From positions 7,814,501-7,878,500 of the forward strand of contig OY821750.1 in NCBI GenBank assembly GCA_963682055.1: DNA of 64,000 nucleotides, read 5' to 3'. The position numbers and the translations under genes are program-made. Positions 43,744 through 57,400 of the stretch are shown piece by piece. Each line of letters opens with the position of its first letter. The stretch's first letter is position 1. The notes below the pieces were generated by a model. That model ran no database searches. It saw only the letters and a program-made list of their open reading frames with translations, and was not told the origin of the DNA. Source of the DNA: Primula veris. Its lineage: Eukaryota; Streptophyta; Magnoliopsida; Ericales; Primulaceae.

Positions 43744-45173
43744 TGTAACGACTCGGTTTATTAATTAATTATTTAGTAAGTGTTTTATAGTAAACGAACA
43801 ACGAAACTTTTATTATTGTAAACTTGGTATCTTTCTACAATGATAAATTAGATAGTCTTGAGCTAAATGGTTAAATGAGAGGGAGGGAGGGAGAGAGGGA
43901 GAGAGGGCCCACACGTTTAAAGTAACGGGAGTCATTGCGTGCTTGTTGACAAGGATGTTTGCTTGTATGTTTATTATTTATTTGCTAAATTTTTGAATCG
44001 TAGGTTCTTTATATTAGGATTGGTGTTATTGCCAATTTACGCTAATATTGTTATGATGATTATTACCTTGGTTTGACCCTATTTGTACAATTGATCGTTT
44101 CTTGTTTGGATGATATAAAGACATATTAGTTAGTAATAGTTTATGACTATTTTATTGTGATGGTTATGTCATTCATGTATTCGTGATTGATTGGAAGGAA
44201 TTGACATATGTGGATGAATGATTATTTATTTTGTTTAATATGACAAAAGGAGTATCGTAGTACAAGCTAAGATTGTATATTTTGAAGGGTTTTAATACAA
44301 GACAAAGGCTAGAAGAATGGAAGAATATTAATAACAATTTATAGATTAGAAAAAAAGAAATTACGGTATGGTCTGAAAATACTTAAAATACTATTTTGAT
44401 TGGCGTTTGTCTCTTCTTTAGTCGGGGACACTGGCATCACGAAAGGATATGTACAATTTCATAATGGCTTTATTCTATCACTTATCTGGGGGCACTGACA
44501 CCACGAATGGATAGGAACAATACCTAACTATGGGGTAATTGATGATCATCGAAGGAAAAAAATAAATAAAGTGGAATCTAATTAAAAAAAAATATTAACT
44601 ATTTAAGTATTTCTTTTTTAACTTTGTAGTATGAAGTAGGAAGAGAAGTTGTAGGAATTATTACATTTTTTTTATTATCGTCTATATTCGTACATTTATA
44701 TTGTGGGTTACACATTGAGGCATTGATGGTTTGTCAGTACATCCGTGGGTGTGCCGGCTTATCTATATTGATGCGTGAAAATCACCGTTATAAATTTGTG
44801 ACAGGTCTAGACAAGGAAAGGGCATTGCGGAATAGGACATTTGTTGCGGTGCATAGCATGGACGCGATTTTATTTCAGTTGTGATGTTTTCATCTTTAAA
44901 ACTTTATGGAGGATCTTTTCCTTTGAGTTGTTTAGTTTTTCTATGTTTCAGACAATTGTGTTATTTCTATTTGAATTCGAGTTTTAAAGTTGTAGCCTAT
45001 GGGCAAGTTTACTTTAAAAACTACTTTGAAAATGTTATTTTTCCGTTGCAGTAATTTTTTGTTTTAATAACGCTTGATGCCGTTTTATTTTTCAAAACAT
45101 TTAATTGCTTATTTAAAATGTTCTACTTTTCAAAAGCTCACCCGTAACTTTTTATGGAAACCGGGGCGTGACA
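43744..45173 (+). mobile_element. Solo LTR, module 2
   Basis: 1430 bp, the duplicate of 10367-11813, with GAAGC at 43739-43743 and 45174-45178. It lacks the 123-bp tandem duplication seen in module 1 and has an expanded GAGGGA stretch near 43876. Confidence 0.85.
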
Positions 45174-46963
45174 GAAGCTATGCATCTAAATAATCTCATC
45201 TTCTATACCAACCCAAAGTTACAAAGATGCAAATTGTAAATGAATGATGACTCGTGTAAAGTTCTTTTACTTAGCCTTGTTGGAACTAATAATAACTCTT
45301 ATATTTTGGCTGATTAATTTATCTAGTGCTTAAATTTCATTGCAACGCAGCTACCACAATTATAAAAATCCCCAATCTTGTCACAGGCTACTAATAATCC
45401 TATGACGCAAACAAAGGTGGCCTTATATTTTGGCCGATTAAATTATCTAGATCTTAAATTTCATTGCTACACTCTAACACAATTATAAAAATCCCAATCC
45501 TGTAATTTGGTTACATGAGTGCTTAGGTTTAAGTTAAGGTTTAGGTTTAAAAACTACATCACAACCACTTTCATAAGATTTTCATCAAAGCTTGCGGACC
45601 TTCGGTAACTCATCGTTACAATTGATTTGATTTGTTCTGTATATGAAAAAAACCGTTCCCTAAAAAAGTTTTATTGCATATAATCCCATCACAGTGAAAA
45701 TGAAGTTGGGAACAGAACATTGAAAGATTCTTGGCTTGAACATTATTGATTTTTATTTGTAGTTCTAAATCTAGCTAGTTTGAGCCTATTATGATCCAAA
45801 TATTTGAGGAACCCCAACCATACAAAATTTCATCGTAATTGGACTACAGTTAAATTATGAAACATAATCTGGAATATATTTAAAAAGATCAGGAAATGGG
45901 AGTTCTAGAGGCATAGAAAGCTAAACACGATGCTACCGCTATCTCAAGAAACGCCAACACATAGAACACTACAGAATCATGCAACATTATAACTATTTAG
46001 CATCCTTAGCTACAGAATCTTATTAATTGATGCTTCAAGAAGAACAATGGCATATACTATTATTTTTTACGTAGCCAAGTTGATGATGCGAAAATACATA
46101 AGAGGACAATAAAAGACATAACATCTTAGGTCACGAAAAATAAGCTAATTTTATTACTTTTACGCACATCGTCTTGTGTTCTTAGAGACAAATTATTTAT
46201 TCCTCTTGGAGGAGGGGATAGCTGCTCATCCACACCATTAGTTGAATGTCAAGTGTGTTAATGGGCCACTAAATATTAATTAACCTTAAATAATCCAACT
46301 CATAACAATGAGATTACATTGAATCCAAGCACCAAACATAGGATCACTATCAGGGGGACATGGTAGGGCACCATTAACAGAACCTAGCTTTTATTTAGCT
46401 CCTATAGAGATTTTCATAGCTCTTTTACAAGAATGGTAATTGGGGCCAGTTAATAAAGAGGAAACAAGTAGAGTACTAGTGTTCGCATTAGTTTCTACAA
46501 AGTAAGGATCATAGTGGTAATTTGGTGGGGAGGAAGATTATTGTTATGATTATCAGTTTCATACATTTTTCAAGATCATTGTCGTCAAATTATGTCTTAA
46601 TCCCAAGACATTGTGATTGGCTATATGAAAATCATATGAAACAATCACGTTGGCTCGTTAAGTTTTCTTTTGATATTCTTTAATTACTATCTAAAACTAA
46701 TTGTTCATAGTTTTCCTATATTAAAAAAATAATTAAACAAACGAGTCGTTATAAAAAAAATACTCATCTTTTATTGATTACATGTTACAATGTATATGGA
46801 TATGTAATTAAGCAGCTGGGTTTGAAATATAAAGAAGATCTAAAACCACTGAAAGGATATAAACACAAATAAGATAAAACAAAAACATAACAAAAATTAC
46901 AAGATGCTAATTAAACATGCAAGGGATAAAACATCGAAAATCTTGAGTAATAAAAAACAACAG
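45174..46963. other. Spacer before inverted MADS gene, module 2
   Basis: Contains the two 85-base direct repeats (about 45298 and 45420), the telo-box-like stretch (45522-45551), inverted repeat A, and the start of the right arm (from about 46575). No gene apart from the MADS 3' UTR. Confidence 0.55.
45926..46188 (+). repeat. Inverted repeat A, module 2
   Basis: Duplicate of 12690-12952; its inverted partner is at 48841-49039. Confidence 0.7.
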
Positions 46964-47533
46964 CTAAAAAGGTGTATCTCCACATCCCTCATGATATAAA
47001 GCATTGGAGGTACCTCCATTGTTGTCATCTCCGACAGGCATGAACAGCATCTCGGGCTCCTTAACTAACCGCGTAAGCTTATGCTCATTTTCATTATCGG
47101 TAAACTCTTGTGTCCTTTGCGTTGCTTCCAAGCCAAAATTTTCATTATGATTTTCTTCCTCCATAAGTGCAACTTCGTTACTACTTTCAAACTCACCCAT
47201 CTTGCTTGAGCCCTCCCCCCTAGCCAACTTCTCAACCATTTCACTAGCCTCCTTTGTATATCGATCTACCAACATATTTAGGGGGGCTAGATCTTCCATG
47301 CTTAAATTTTTTACTTCACATCCGGTCAAACACCGGTACATCACCGCTCGAACATTGGGCCAGACCTCGGGTTGGTTCTCATGTGGGTTATATATGACCA
47401 TACATACATCAATGTCACATAAGGTAGAGAGCTCATGCTCTTTTTTCAGCAAGCCCTTATTTCTTTTCTTGTATGCTGCATTTATTCGGGCAACATCTTC
47501 AATAAAGGCAATTTTAACCTTCTTTTTGGGCAT
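46964..47533 (-). CDS. M-gamma MADS-box gene, inverted paralogue, module 2 (internally deleted)
   Basis: 189 codons, open from ATG 47533-47531 to TAG 46966-46964. Residues 1-60 are a MADS domain (MPKKKVKIAF, KKRNKGLLKKEHELSTLC, PEVWPN). A 156-bp in-frame deletion then removes the equivalent of residues 63-115, so the domain joins directly to VMYRCLTGCEVK and the acidic tail ending GCGDTPF. The linker after the MADS domain helps choose dimer partners, so this protein could bind DNA differently or act as a dominant-negative partner; that is inference. It converges with the gene at 42375. The TRIM LTR ends 46 bp upstream of its start, so the promoter region is transposon-derived. The module 1 equivalent is dead. 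Confidence 0.8.
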   Translation of the reverse strand: MPKKKVKIAFIEDVARINAAYKKRNKGLLKKEHELSTLCDIDVCMVIYNPHENQPEVWPNVRAVMYRCLTGCEVKNLSMEDLAPLNMLVDRYTKEASEMVEKLARGEGSSKMGEFESSNEVALMEEENHNENFGLEATQRTQEFTDNENEHKLTRLVKEPEMLFMPVGDDNNGGTSNALYHEGCGDTPF

Positions 47534-47579
47534 GGCTACGTATGTATCATAGAAGCAAAGAATTGGAGTATATGGTTTC

Positions 47580-48157
47580 TGTAACGACCCAGTCCTTCGA
47601 CCAGACCGCCACCATCTGCTTACTACTACTAATATTGTTCGTCCGCTTTGGCCCGATTTCGTCCTCGGTTCTCGGGCACACGAGTTTAAAAGGCCTTGGT
47701 GATAGTAAGGAGGATTTTCTTAACATATATATCATATAGGTACTCACATATCTAGCCAATGCGGAACAAATACTTTCTCTTTACACCGGCATTTTTCTAC
47801 AAAAATCCGAGTTCTTACACTCTTTCCCCTTTCAGGCATGACGTCCTCGTCGGGCACGTCGTCCTTCTAGGGGTGGTTCACACACCATTGGTTAGATAGT
47901 GGTTCTGATACCAATTGTAACGACCCGATCCTCCGACCAGACTGCCACCATCTGCTTATTACCACCAATATTGTCCGGTCCGCTTTGGCCCGATTTCGTC
48001 ATCGCTTCTCGGGCCGCACGACTTTAAAAGGCCTTGGTGATAGTAAGGAGGGTTTTCTTAACTTATATACCATATAGGTACTCACATATCTAGCCGATGT
48101 GGGACAAATATTTTCTCTTTACACCGGCATTTTCCTACGAAAATCCGGGTTCTTACG
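47580..48157 (-). mobile_element. TRIM element, module 2
   Basis: Same element and site as 14345-14922: LTRs at 47580-47819 and 47916-48157, a 96-bp interior and a GTTTC flank on both sides. The primer-binding site has one change (TGGTATCAGAACCA on the minus strand). It lies directly upstream of the open inverted MADS gene. Confidence 0.88.
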
Positions 48158-48840
48158 GTTTCTATATTGTGAATATTTGCTTTTCTGGTTCGTTATTCTC
48201 TATATGGGCAATATTATTTATATATACTATCATGATGAGAAAAAATTAAATGCTCGGAGATATTTGAGATATTTCCATTGAGGGTAGAAATTATGATGTG
48301 GAAAATAAGGTAAGGAATTTATTGTCTTTAAATATGATATGATTTTTTTAAAATCAATTTAGGTTCAAGTCATTAATTGTTTCTTGTATATATTCTCAGC
48401 ATGGGGCTTCTCCATTAATATACATTAATGGCCAAACAAAATTAACCTTTCATAGCTTCAAAAAACCAACCAAAATTTAGCAGTGCAACCTCCCATATTC
48501 TACCAAGCTAGAAACCTCAAACATACTAGTTTTTTTTTAAAATTAAAAGTGGTGGATGCCCACATATTTTATTTATATTGAGTTTAATTTGATACTCCGA
48601 CCTTATTACAATAAAAGAAATACGAATGGATTGAAACTGTAACATTTTAAACTTAAGAAACTCGAGTTAAATAACTTATTAATACATGCCCTGTGAAAGT
48701 AGTTGACTTTTAAAACTGTTATTCTCTTTCTCTTCTCCTCGCTTTATACTCTGTATTATTCACCGCTAACCAGAAACATCTCATCCTAGTGAGAGAGAGT
48801 ACCACTTCCTTGCTTATTCTTGCACAATCTTGATAGTCCT
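48158..48840 (-). repeat. Distal right arm of MADS inverted repeat, module 2, truncated
   Basis: Continues the inverted arm to about 48835. The sequence then jumps to the equivalent of 17583 in module 1, so about 1.98 kb with the eS25 retrocopy is missing. No gene is present. Confidence 0.8.
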
Positions 48841-49039
48841 CTTCTTTGTGACCTAACATGTTATGTTTCTTATAGTCCTCTTCTGTATTTCCGCACCGTC
48901 AACATGGCTACGTCAGAAACACTAGTATATGCCATTGTTCTACTTGAAGCATAAATTAATGAGATTTTGTAGCTAAGGAAGCTACAAAGTTTGAAATGTT
49001 GCATGATTATTTGTTGGCGATTCTTGAGATAGCGGTAAT
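48841..49039 (-). repeat. Inverted repeat A', module 2 (5' part deleted)
   Basis: Duplicate of 17585-17780, shortened at its left edge by the deletion. It is followed by the same GTGGG hairpin and A-run. Confidence 0.68.
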
Positions 49040-49268
49040 AATAAAAGTGTGGGTTTTCCCCACCAGTTATTTTAAAAAAAAACGATGTTACGGATAAATA
49101 ACTATCTACAATTGAGTAATCATCATGTTTTGGCAGATGAGCTCCCATTACCCATTGTTGAATCCCCTAGTACTGCTTGAAAACCTCGACTTGATACTAT
49201 CCTATCTGTTTCTTTTTCGTTACATACACATATCTAGTTATATACATATATATTTAGCATAGTAATAA

Positions 49269-49310
<42 letters not shown>

Positions 49311-51913
49311 GTTCTTGTTTATATGCATATATATCATATATGTGGATCCAGTCATCCTCCTCTAAGACAAATATTTATAAAGCTATAGAGAAAATACAAA
49401 TAGGTTACACGTTACTTTCAACTGTTTACTTACTTGAAATAATTACACAACACTAAATACATTCCTTATATGTTCTTCCTCTTTAATTATCAAATAAATT
49501 AATTGGTAAATGATCGCTTATAAATAATACGTTACAAACTACATAACAATTACAAGAGTAAAACCTTATAACATTCCATACATACAGTACTATATATTTT
49601 ACTTCCAAGCTTGTGACAACATCAAATTAATAATTATGACCTTGCTAAAGTTTGAACCTTATTATACCCTCATTACTACTATTTATATGATTAAGACAAA
49701 ATTTACAACTTTTGAAACCAACCATTAATAACTCCCAACTTTTGGACCGAACCGGACCGGTTTTTTTCGGTCCAGTTTCGATTTTTCGGTATTTTTCGGT
49801 TTTTTTTTGTTTCGGTCTTTTTCGGTTCAGTTTTATTGAAAACCGAAACCGACACGAAATTTTTTTGGTTTTTCTGTTTCGGTCTTTTTCGGTTCGGTTA
49901 TCGGTCCCGTTTGGGTTTTTCGGTTTTTTGCCCAGCCCTATAAATAACAGTATGATGCATGCAAAAATGAATTAAGATAAATATATAACATGAAATTATG
50001 TTAATTTACAAACTGTGGAACTAAAAAACCAAAATAGAGTATCCCAGTACAACAGTATTTGTGATTAATTACACAACATTTTTAATGCATTTTAGAGAAA
50101 TTAGGCTTTTTTTGGACTAGTGTATTTGTTTATGTATGTATATGTTTTCAAATTAGCAAGTGAAGACGCTATAAATGTTGATTTTGTAATTTGAATTTGG
50201 TAACGCATTTATAATTTGGCAGTTGTTTTTCGAATGTGGTACTGTCACTCGGTTTCGTAATGTTTGTCCACCACAAATTACATACAACTTTAACCGATAA
50301 AAAAACTCATACATAAATTGTCGAAATCAAAATTTTGAAAAGTTAATCACCTAGTTTAATATTTAACTTTATGATTAAATTTTGAAAATTTCCGTTTTAA
50401 TAATTTACATATGTTCTTTGCCGGTTAAAATTGCATTTAGGTTCGTGGTGGGTAAATATTTTGGAACGGATGACTATTGATCATAGGAAAGAAATATTGG
50501 TGATTCATGTTTTGATAAATAAACCGGTTAATTGTACTTTACTTTTGGGTTGAGTTAATTGTACTTAGATGAGAATGTTTTTTTTTTTTTATAATAAATC
50601 ATACTCAGAAAAACATGATCAATTACATTTTCAATGTTTTTTACTTTTATGAAACAATTAAATTTAATGCTTTATTGGTTCATGAAAGTTTACACGTCGA
50701 CATGTTACTTGTGAGATTTTTGATGGATTGAGTATCCATATCAATACAATTAAGTAACACTTGTATACCAACCAGACACTAACCCAATCTGACATGCAAC
50801 CACGTACACGTACAGTTAAGGGGAAATTAGTATTACGTTAATGGTTTTTGGCATCAACTGAAAAACCAATCCATATATTTTAAGGAAAATATGATAAATT
50901 TGGTCCGTTTTATAGGTTCGGTATTTTAATTTTAAAATAACTAGCATTGAAGTCCCGTCTATAAAAGGACGGGGTCGTTTCTTAACATCCGTTCCGCAAT
51001 TTTGTGAAATATATAAAATTACATTTGCATGGTGCACTAATGTCATCCTCTTAAGCAATTATATAAATATTGTCATATATATAAATGGATTTAAATTAAC
51101 AGAGTTAATAGAAATGGAGCTTTCAAAATTAGATGAACAAATTTAGTCAGAGAATAACATGAAATTGATGAACGTCATAGTAACATTAACATATATAGAC
51201 TGTGGGTAGAGCTTTTTTCAATAGTAATGCCAAAATGTATCAGTATTCGACCAATTTTTCCATCTATAAGGTCGTAACAAAATTTAAGTACTATAAAGAA
51301 TTTTATGTGTATTGCAATATACCATTATCTTTAGGAGACAACAGAGAAAGAAACAGATTCGGGACAAATTGTCGCACTTTGTGCTAACTAAATATCATAA
51401 TAAAACGAATACAAATATATGAGCGAACTAATATCGAGTAAAAGTGGTCAAAAGGAACCGCGTTATGGATTGCCATAGTTATTGAGTTATACTGAATTAT
51501 ACGATCTTATATTAACAAATTAAGGGTAACATCGACAGTCCTTCGAAAACATGCAACGTCCCAAACTCTAAACCTCCAGTTTCATTCAAAAGCATAAACT
51601 TCATCTTAATGGTCAAGGTGATATATACGAGTAATTTTTACTCTTGCCATTTATAACTTAGAATGGTAAACATATATGTTAAATATATGCACATACAAAG
51701 TAATGCTTAGTGGTACTAGTAAGACCTTTAATTAAAGGCCAGCTAGCGAAGTCAAACTAGTGACACAAAAAAAAAAAGATAAAGTTTCTTATTTCACAAT
51801 ACACATCTACTCATGTAGATAATCACGTAAATGAATTAATGATTATTTTTAATCAACAAATTGTAATAAGTACACACATATATTTATATATACATATAAA
51901 TATTTATATATAC
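49040..51913. other. AT-rich gene-free tract with minisatellites, module 2
   Basis: Contains one copy of the 75-base repeat (about 49115-49190), an AT microsatellite (49269-49304) and the CGGTTTTT-type minisatellite (49743-49934). No gene recognised. Confidence 0.5.
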
Positions 51914-52106
51914 CACTACAAAAAAATACTCAAATAACGACGGTATTAGTGACGGTATTTTTTGTTACGAGCTTATTAGCGACGGTTTTTGTGACGAATT
52001 TGTGACAGTTTAGTCAATTTGTGACGGTTTTGCGACAGTTTAATCAATTTGCGACAGACTTGTGACAGCTTTTGACTCTCACTAAATCAAACATTATTTT
52101 GTAGTG
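51914..52106. mobile_element. CACTA-type MITE
   Basis: 193 bp with terminal inverted repeats CACTACAAAA... and ...TTTTGTAGTG, flanked by a 3-bp duplication TAC (51911-51913, 52107-52109), as expected for CACTA (En/Spm) elements. The inside is filled with GCGACGGT/GTGACAG-like short repeats, resembling subterminal transposase-binding repeats. There is no coding sequence, so it is non-autonomous. The equivalent place in module 1 (about 20620) lacks it, so it inserted after the duplication. Confidence 0.88.
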
Positions 52107-52109
52107 TAC

Positions 52110-54488
52110 ATATATATATATATATATATATATGTAATATTCATTAAAATAGAATGTTACACATTGTATGTTGGATAAGATTTTGAGAGAATAATTTTTT
52201 ATTATGCTATTGTATGTTGGATAAGATTTAAATAATGGGAAGTTAGGATTTATTATTACCTTTTATTATGCTACTATCGTTATCGTTATCTTTATCTCCT
52301 CTTTTATCTTTTTTATCGGATCTAGGTTTTTATATTGTTAGTAAATAATAGCAATTATATGTGGGTATATATAGGCCTAATACTCTTTTTATTCCTACAT
52401 CCATCCCTAATTTATGTCATGTGTTTCAATATGAGCATAATAGAAAGTGTCTGTTTTTCCAATATATATATATATATGCATATATATATATATATATAAG
52501 TAGTGGTTAAAGATACAATTAGAACTTGTATATTAGCAAGATTCAAAAAAATTGGAGAACTAAAGTGGTGGTTAGAATTTACTGGTCCGACTTTATGAAC
52601 TCATCTTAAAGAAATTCGATCGAAATTAATTGGAAAAAAAAGGAAAAAGAATATTTTTTAGGTATGACCTGATCCTCATAGGTCTGATGGAATTAAATTA
52701 ATTTCTACTTCAACCATAGGATCACCTGTCTCAACTAAGAGGGGTCAATGTTATTGGTGACAACACCTGTAGATATCATAAGTGAGAATGTCACGATCGC
52801 CTGCCAGTGGAATGTTTTCTGCGTTCAGTCAATCTACACAGAGTGAATTGGTTCTCTTGGATTGATGAACTGTTTTGATAAAAAAAAAAAATGGATTTGG
52901 TCGTGATGTTGATTCATACATTTAATTGATATTGGTTTGCAACTCGCCAAATTGATAAATATCTACCCAAATTGTGAAAATATGCACAAACAAGAGATGT
53001 TGAATTGGAGGCAAATAGTATACTATTGTGTATTTTCTTCTTTGCACCGGTGTGCTTTTTATCTCAAGAAAAAATTTCGAACTAGATTTTTTGGTAAAGT
53101 TAGTCTACTTTATACAATAAACGTTTATTTAAGAATATAGGCAATACCATAAGATTGGAGAACCTTCTCTTTTCAGCTTTATTCCCGACATTGTATCTTC
53201 TACATTTTTCCGAAAAAGGTTACGATGTACATAAAACTAACCTTAGATGTCTTGTTTACAAAAGGTGATCGAACAGTAAGTCGTATCAATGATATTGTGT
53301 ATGACAAAAAAATAAATTGAAAGTGAATGTACGAGATGTTAACGTACGTTAAAGATTTTCTACCCAACATGAAAGTTGATATGATTGTTGCTAAAAGTAC
53401 ATAGATGAATGAAAGTAAATAGATACTAAAGTAGAGAAGAATAGGCAGTCTAATCTGTTTACCGATTTAGTGAGACTTACTTTCAATTGTGAAAAGCATA
53501 TGGTCAGTTTTTGGAAAAATGGACGGTAAAATGGGTTGAATACACTTCAATCGCAATTGTTTCTAGTGTTGAAAACGGCATAAATCAGTTTTTTTATGTT
53601 ACATACAATAAGAAATTCTGGATTTCTGGGGAGATGTCATAATGGATGTGATGGACCATAAAAATGATCTATGCCGACAATATTTGATGCGCGTTAGGTT
53701 ATGGCGCATTACGCCCTGAAACTTTATTTTTTCATCTCATGGTTGATTGAAACGGAGTATTTGATATTGTTTCACACTAATTAAAAATTGTATTAGACGT
53801 TGTTGTTTTGTTCTTGTATGAGATTTTTTTGTATAATTTACTATTATTTTGGGAATATTTTGATTATACTTATACTTATTTAAATCTCTTATATTAAAAA
53901 AAAAAATAAAATTGGAATTCACTTCTCAACTAAAATATTAAAACAATAAATGTATTAGTTACTAAAAAACTGGTAACTTATTAGAGAATAAAAATCAAAA
54001 TGTTATTTATACCCTCAAATATACAAGCAGTGAAAATCTTCAAATCCAATAAAGTGAATGACAATGCATAAACGTTGAGTGATTTGATAGGTTAGATGAG
54101 AAAGTAGACAAAGATTGAAAAAATAGAACTTTTCAGTATATTTTTATTTATTAATTAGTAAAAAAATTAAGTGTTTGTTATTATCAGTATATCTCACATA
54201 ATTTAGTAATAAAAAGCATATATGAATAGCAATGAGAAGGTTTGTGAGGTATCAGCTGTTCAGCATGGTATTGGTGCAAATATCTTGCGACGTGTTTACA
54301 ACTCTACGAAAGTTACTTTGACTATTATCAAAAAATTTATCAGAATATTGTGAGTTTAAACAAAATTATATGCTCATGTGACATATATTGTAAAGATATT
54401 ATTGATATATTATGATTTTTTTATTATATCTTGTCTTGTGGAATAAAATATTATGTAACTTGTTACGGTGAATAATATTTTACTCCAT
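52110..54488. other. AT-rich gene-free tract, module 2
   Basis: Equivalent to about 20630-22992, with AT microsatellites near 52110-52132 and 52462-52498. No gene recognised. Confidence 0.5.
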
Positions 54489-57400
54489 CAAAGATTCTAA
54501 ATGGTGTTGTTCTCAGAGATGCAGCAGGTATTCAAAATGAAGCTACTTCTTATTTTAAGTCTATTTTTGATCCTGATACTTCATAGCAAGGGGACTTTTC
54601 TAGCCTCAATTGTATTCCTCAGCTGATTAATGATGATGGTAATGTTATTTTAGACAATTATCCAACTCTGAATGAAGTAAAGGAAGCTATTTGGGGGCTA
54701 GATAAAAATAGTTCTCCTGGCCAAGATGGTTTTAATGGTCATCTTTAAACTAAAGCCTGGCCTATTATTCATAATGATATTAATCAAGCCATCTTCAGTT
54801 TTTTGCTGGCTCTGAACTTCTTAAAGTAATGACTACAACTCTTATTGTTCTTATCCTTAAAAACAAAAGTCCTAAAACTTTTGGTGATTATAGACCCATC
54901 AGTTTAAGTAATTTCAGCAATAAGATCATTTCTAAGATTCTGTCTACTAGACTTGCTAATATTTTGCCTCAGTTTATTGTGGAGAACCAAAGTGGTTTTA
55001 TTAAAGGGAGAGACATCACTTATAATGTCTTCCTTTCCCAAGAACTTATAAGTACTTTGGGTGCTAAAAGTAAAGGAAAAAATGTTGCACTTAAATTAGA
55101 TATGAAGACGGCCCATGACAGAGTTTCTTGATTATTTTTTACTAAAGTCTTGAGGAAAATGGGGTTTATTAGATGGTAATTAGATAAGGTTTGGAGACTT
55201 ATTTCTAATATTCACTTTAGTGTGATAGTAAATGGAGTTGCTACTGGTTTTTTTAAATCTACTCAAGGGCTGAGACATGGGGATCCTCTACTCAAGAAAT
55301 CTCAACAATCTAATCTATAATGGAAGATATCAAAGCTTCAAAACTCCTATTGATTGTCCTATCATCACTCATCTTGCTTATGCAGATGACATTATTATTT
55401 TTTTAGCAACTACTAAATGATCTATTACTGAAGTTCACAGAGTGATAAAGCTCTATGAAAGAGATTCAAGTCAGGAGGTAAACTATAATAAAAGCTTTAT
55501 TTATTGCTCTAAAAGTGTTACTAATATGTAAGGCAAATCTCTTGAAGAAAATACATGTATTACTTTAAAAAATCTCCCTTTGTTTATTTGGGTTTTCACT
55601 TATACTCTGGAAGGAAAAAAGGCATTTATTTTCATGGCATGGTTACAAAAGTGAGAGAGACTATGAGTACGTGGAAGTCAAAATGGTTGTCTATGGGATC
55701 TAAAGTTATTCTAATCAGGCATGTTCTTCAGTCCATCCCTATTTATACACTTACAGCAATGCAGCCTCCTAAGATGATCTTTAGTGATGTTGAAAGGGTT
55801 TTTGCTAATTTTTTATGGGCACAAGATGGGGAAAATAACAAATTACACTGGGTCTCTTGGGCTAAAATTACTTATCCTATTGAGGAAGGAGGCTTGGAGA
55901 TTAGAGACTTACAAGACATAACAAATGCCTTTGCCATAAAATTACGGTGGAAGTTTAAAAATCAAAATTCATTATGATCTAAATTTATGAAAAGTAAATA
56001 CTGTAAAAAGGTGCATCCATATATGGCTAAAAGGGCTATTACAAATGGAACTTGGAACAGAATGCTTGAGCTTAGAAGTGTGGCTGAAACAAAAATCATG
56101 TGGCAAGCTGGTAGATGAACTTTTGATATTAATTGGGACAACTGGACTGGTGAAGGCCCTATAAACTATGAGCGTATTGTTACTAGTATTCCTTTTAAAG
56201 ATCTGAGAAACAATGGTAATTGGAATTTTACTTATATTTTTAATCTTTTCCCTAATAATTATCATCACTACTTTAAAAAGGTGATAAAGCTTGCTGAGTA
56301 TAAGGACGTTTGCTATTGGACAGAGACCTTCACTGGTGTATTTACTGTTAAATCTGCTTGGAACCAGATAAGAAAAAGAAACATTATTAATTGGATATAT
56401 ACTCTTATTTGGGATAAGTTGCTACCCTTGAGGGTTTCTTGTTTCATGTGGAAAATTTTCCTAAATGGAGTTGCTGTTAATGAAAAGGTGCAAAGTAAGG
56501 GTATAAAGTTTGTCTCCATATGTAGTTATTGTTCCAATTCTAATGAATCTATTGAACATCTCTTTGGTACTGGTTCTATAGCAGAGAAAGTTTGGTCATT
56601 CTATGGAAGGCTTATGGGAATAACCTACAACAATTTAAGTATTAGAGGGAGGTGTCTAACTTGGTGGCAACCCTCAAATTCTTCTCTCAGGGGTAAGTGT
56701 ATTAAAAATATTCCTTCTATAATTCTATGGCGTATTTGTAAGTCTAGAGGCAGCTATAAGTTTGATAATAGGGCTATGAACAGTGAAGCTATTATAGCAA
56801 GTGTTCGAAGGCAGCTTTTCCTGTTTATTAAAAAAGATAAAAAATTAGGGAAAAAGTTTGATTTTACTGATGATAAATGGGGGAATAATATTAATAATGT
56901 TAAGAAAGTTCTCATCTTTCATTAGGCTAAACTTCCCCCTAATAGAGTGAAGATTATTGTGGATGGAGTCTTTAAGTATGATATCTATAGTGGTATAGGG
57001 GGTCTAATGAGAAATTCTCTGAGTAATTTTATTAAAGGCTTTTCTACTATAGAGGAGGGTATTTCTATCATTGAAATGGAGGCGCTAGCTTTTCTACATA
57101 GGTTACAGCTTATTAAGGATGAACATGCAATTATTGAGACAGACTCCAGAAAGTTGATTAACATTCTTCTTAATAGAGAAAAATGTCCTTGGGCTATTTA
57201 TGCGATTATTGATCAAATTCGACAATTAGTTGGTAAGAAAAGGGTAGAAATTGGTCATACCTTTAGAGAATGTAACAAAACAGCAGATCTCCTTGCTAAG
57301 GAAAGACATGTTATGTTCTCCGATAGGGCTTGTGATTTCCATCCCACAAAGCAGCAGATCTCCTTGCTAAGGAAATTGGTCATACCTTTAAGATGGATTC

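Larger units (their letters stand above)
25870..57365. repeat. Segmental tandem module, copy 2
   Basis: This is the second full module, 31.5 kb against 25.9 kb for copy 1. The extra length is mainly the 9996-bp gypsy element at 29204-39199. Without it the module is shorter than copy 1 because the FAR1 block and the eS25 retrocopy region are absent. It also has a CACTA-type MITE that copy 1 lacks and a much longer AT microsatellite in front of the direct MADS gene. Confidence 0.93.
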
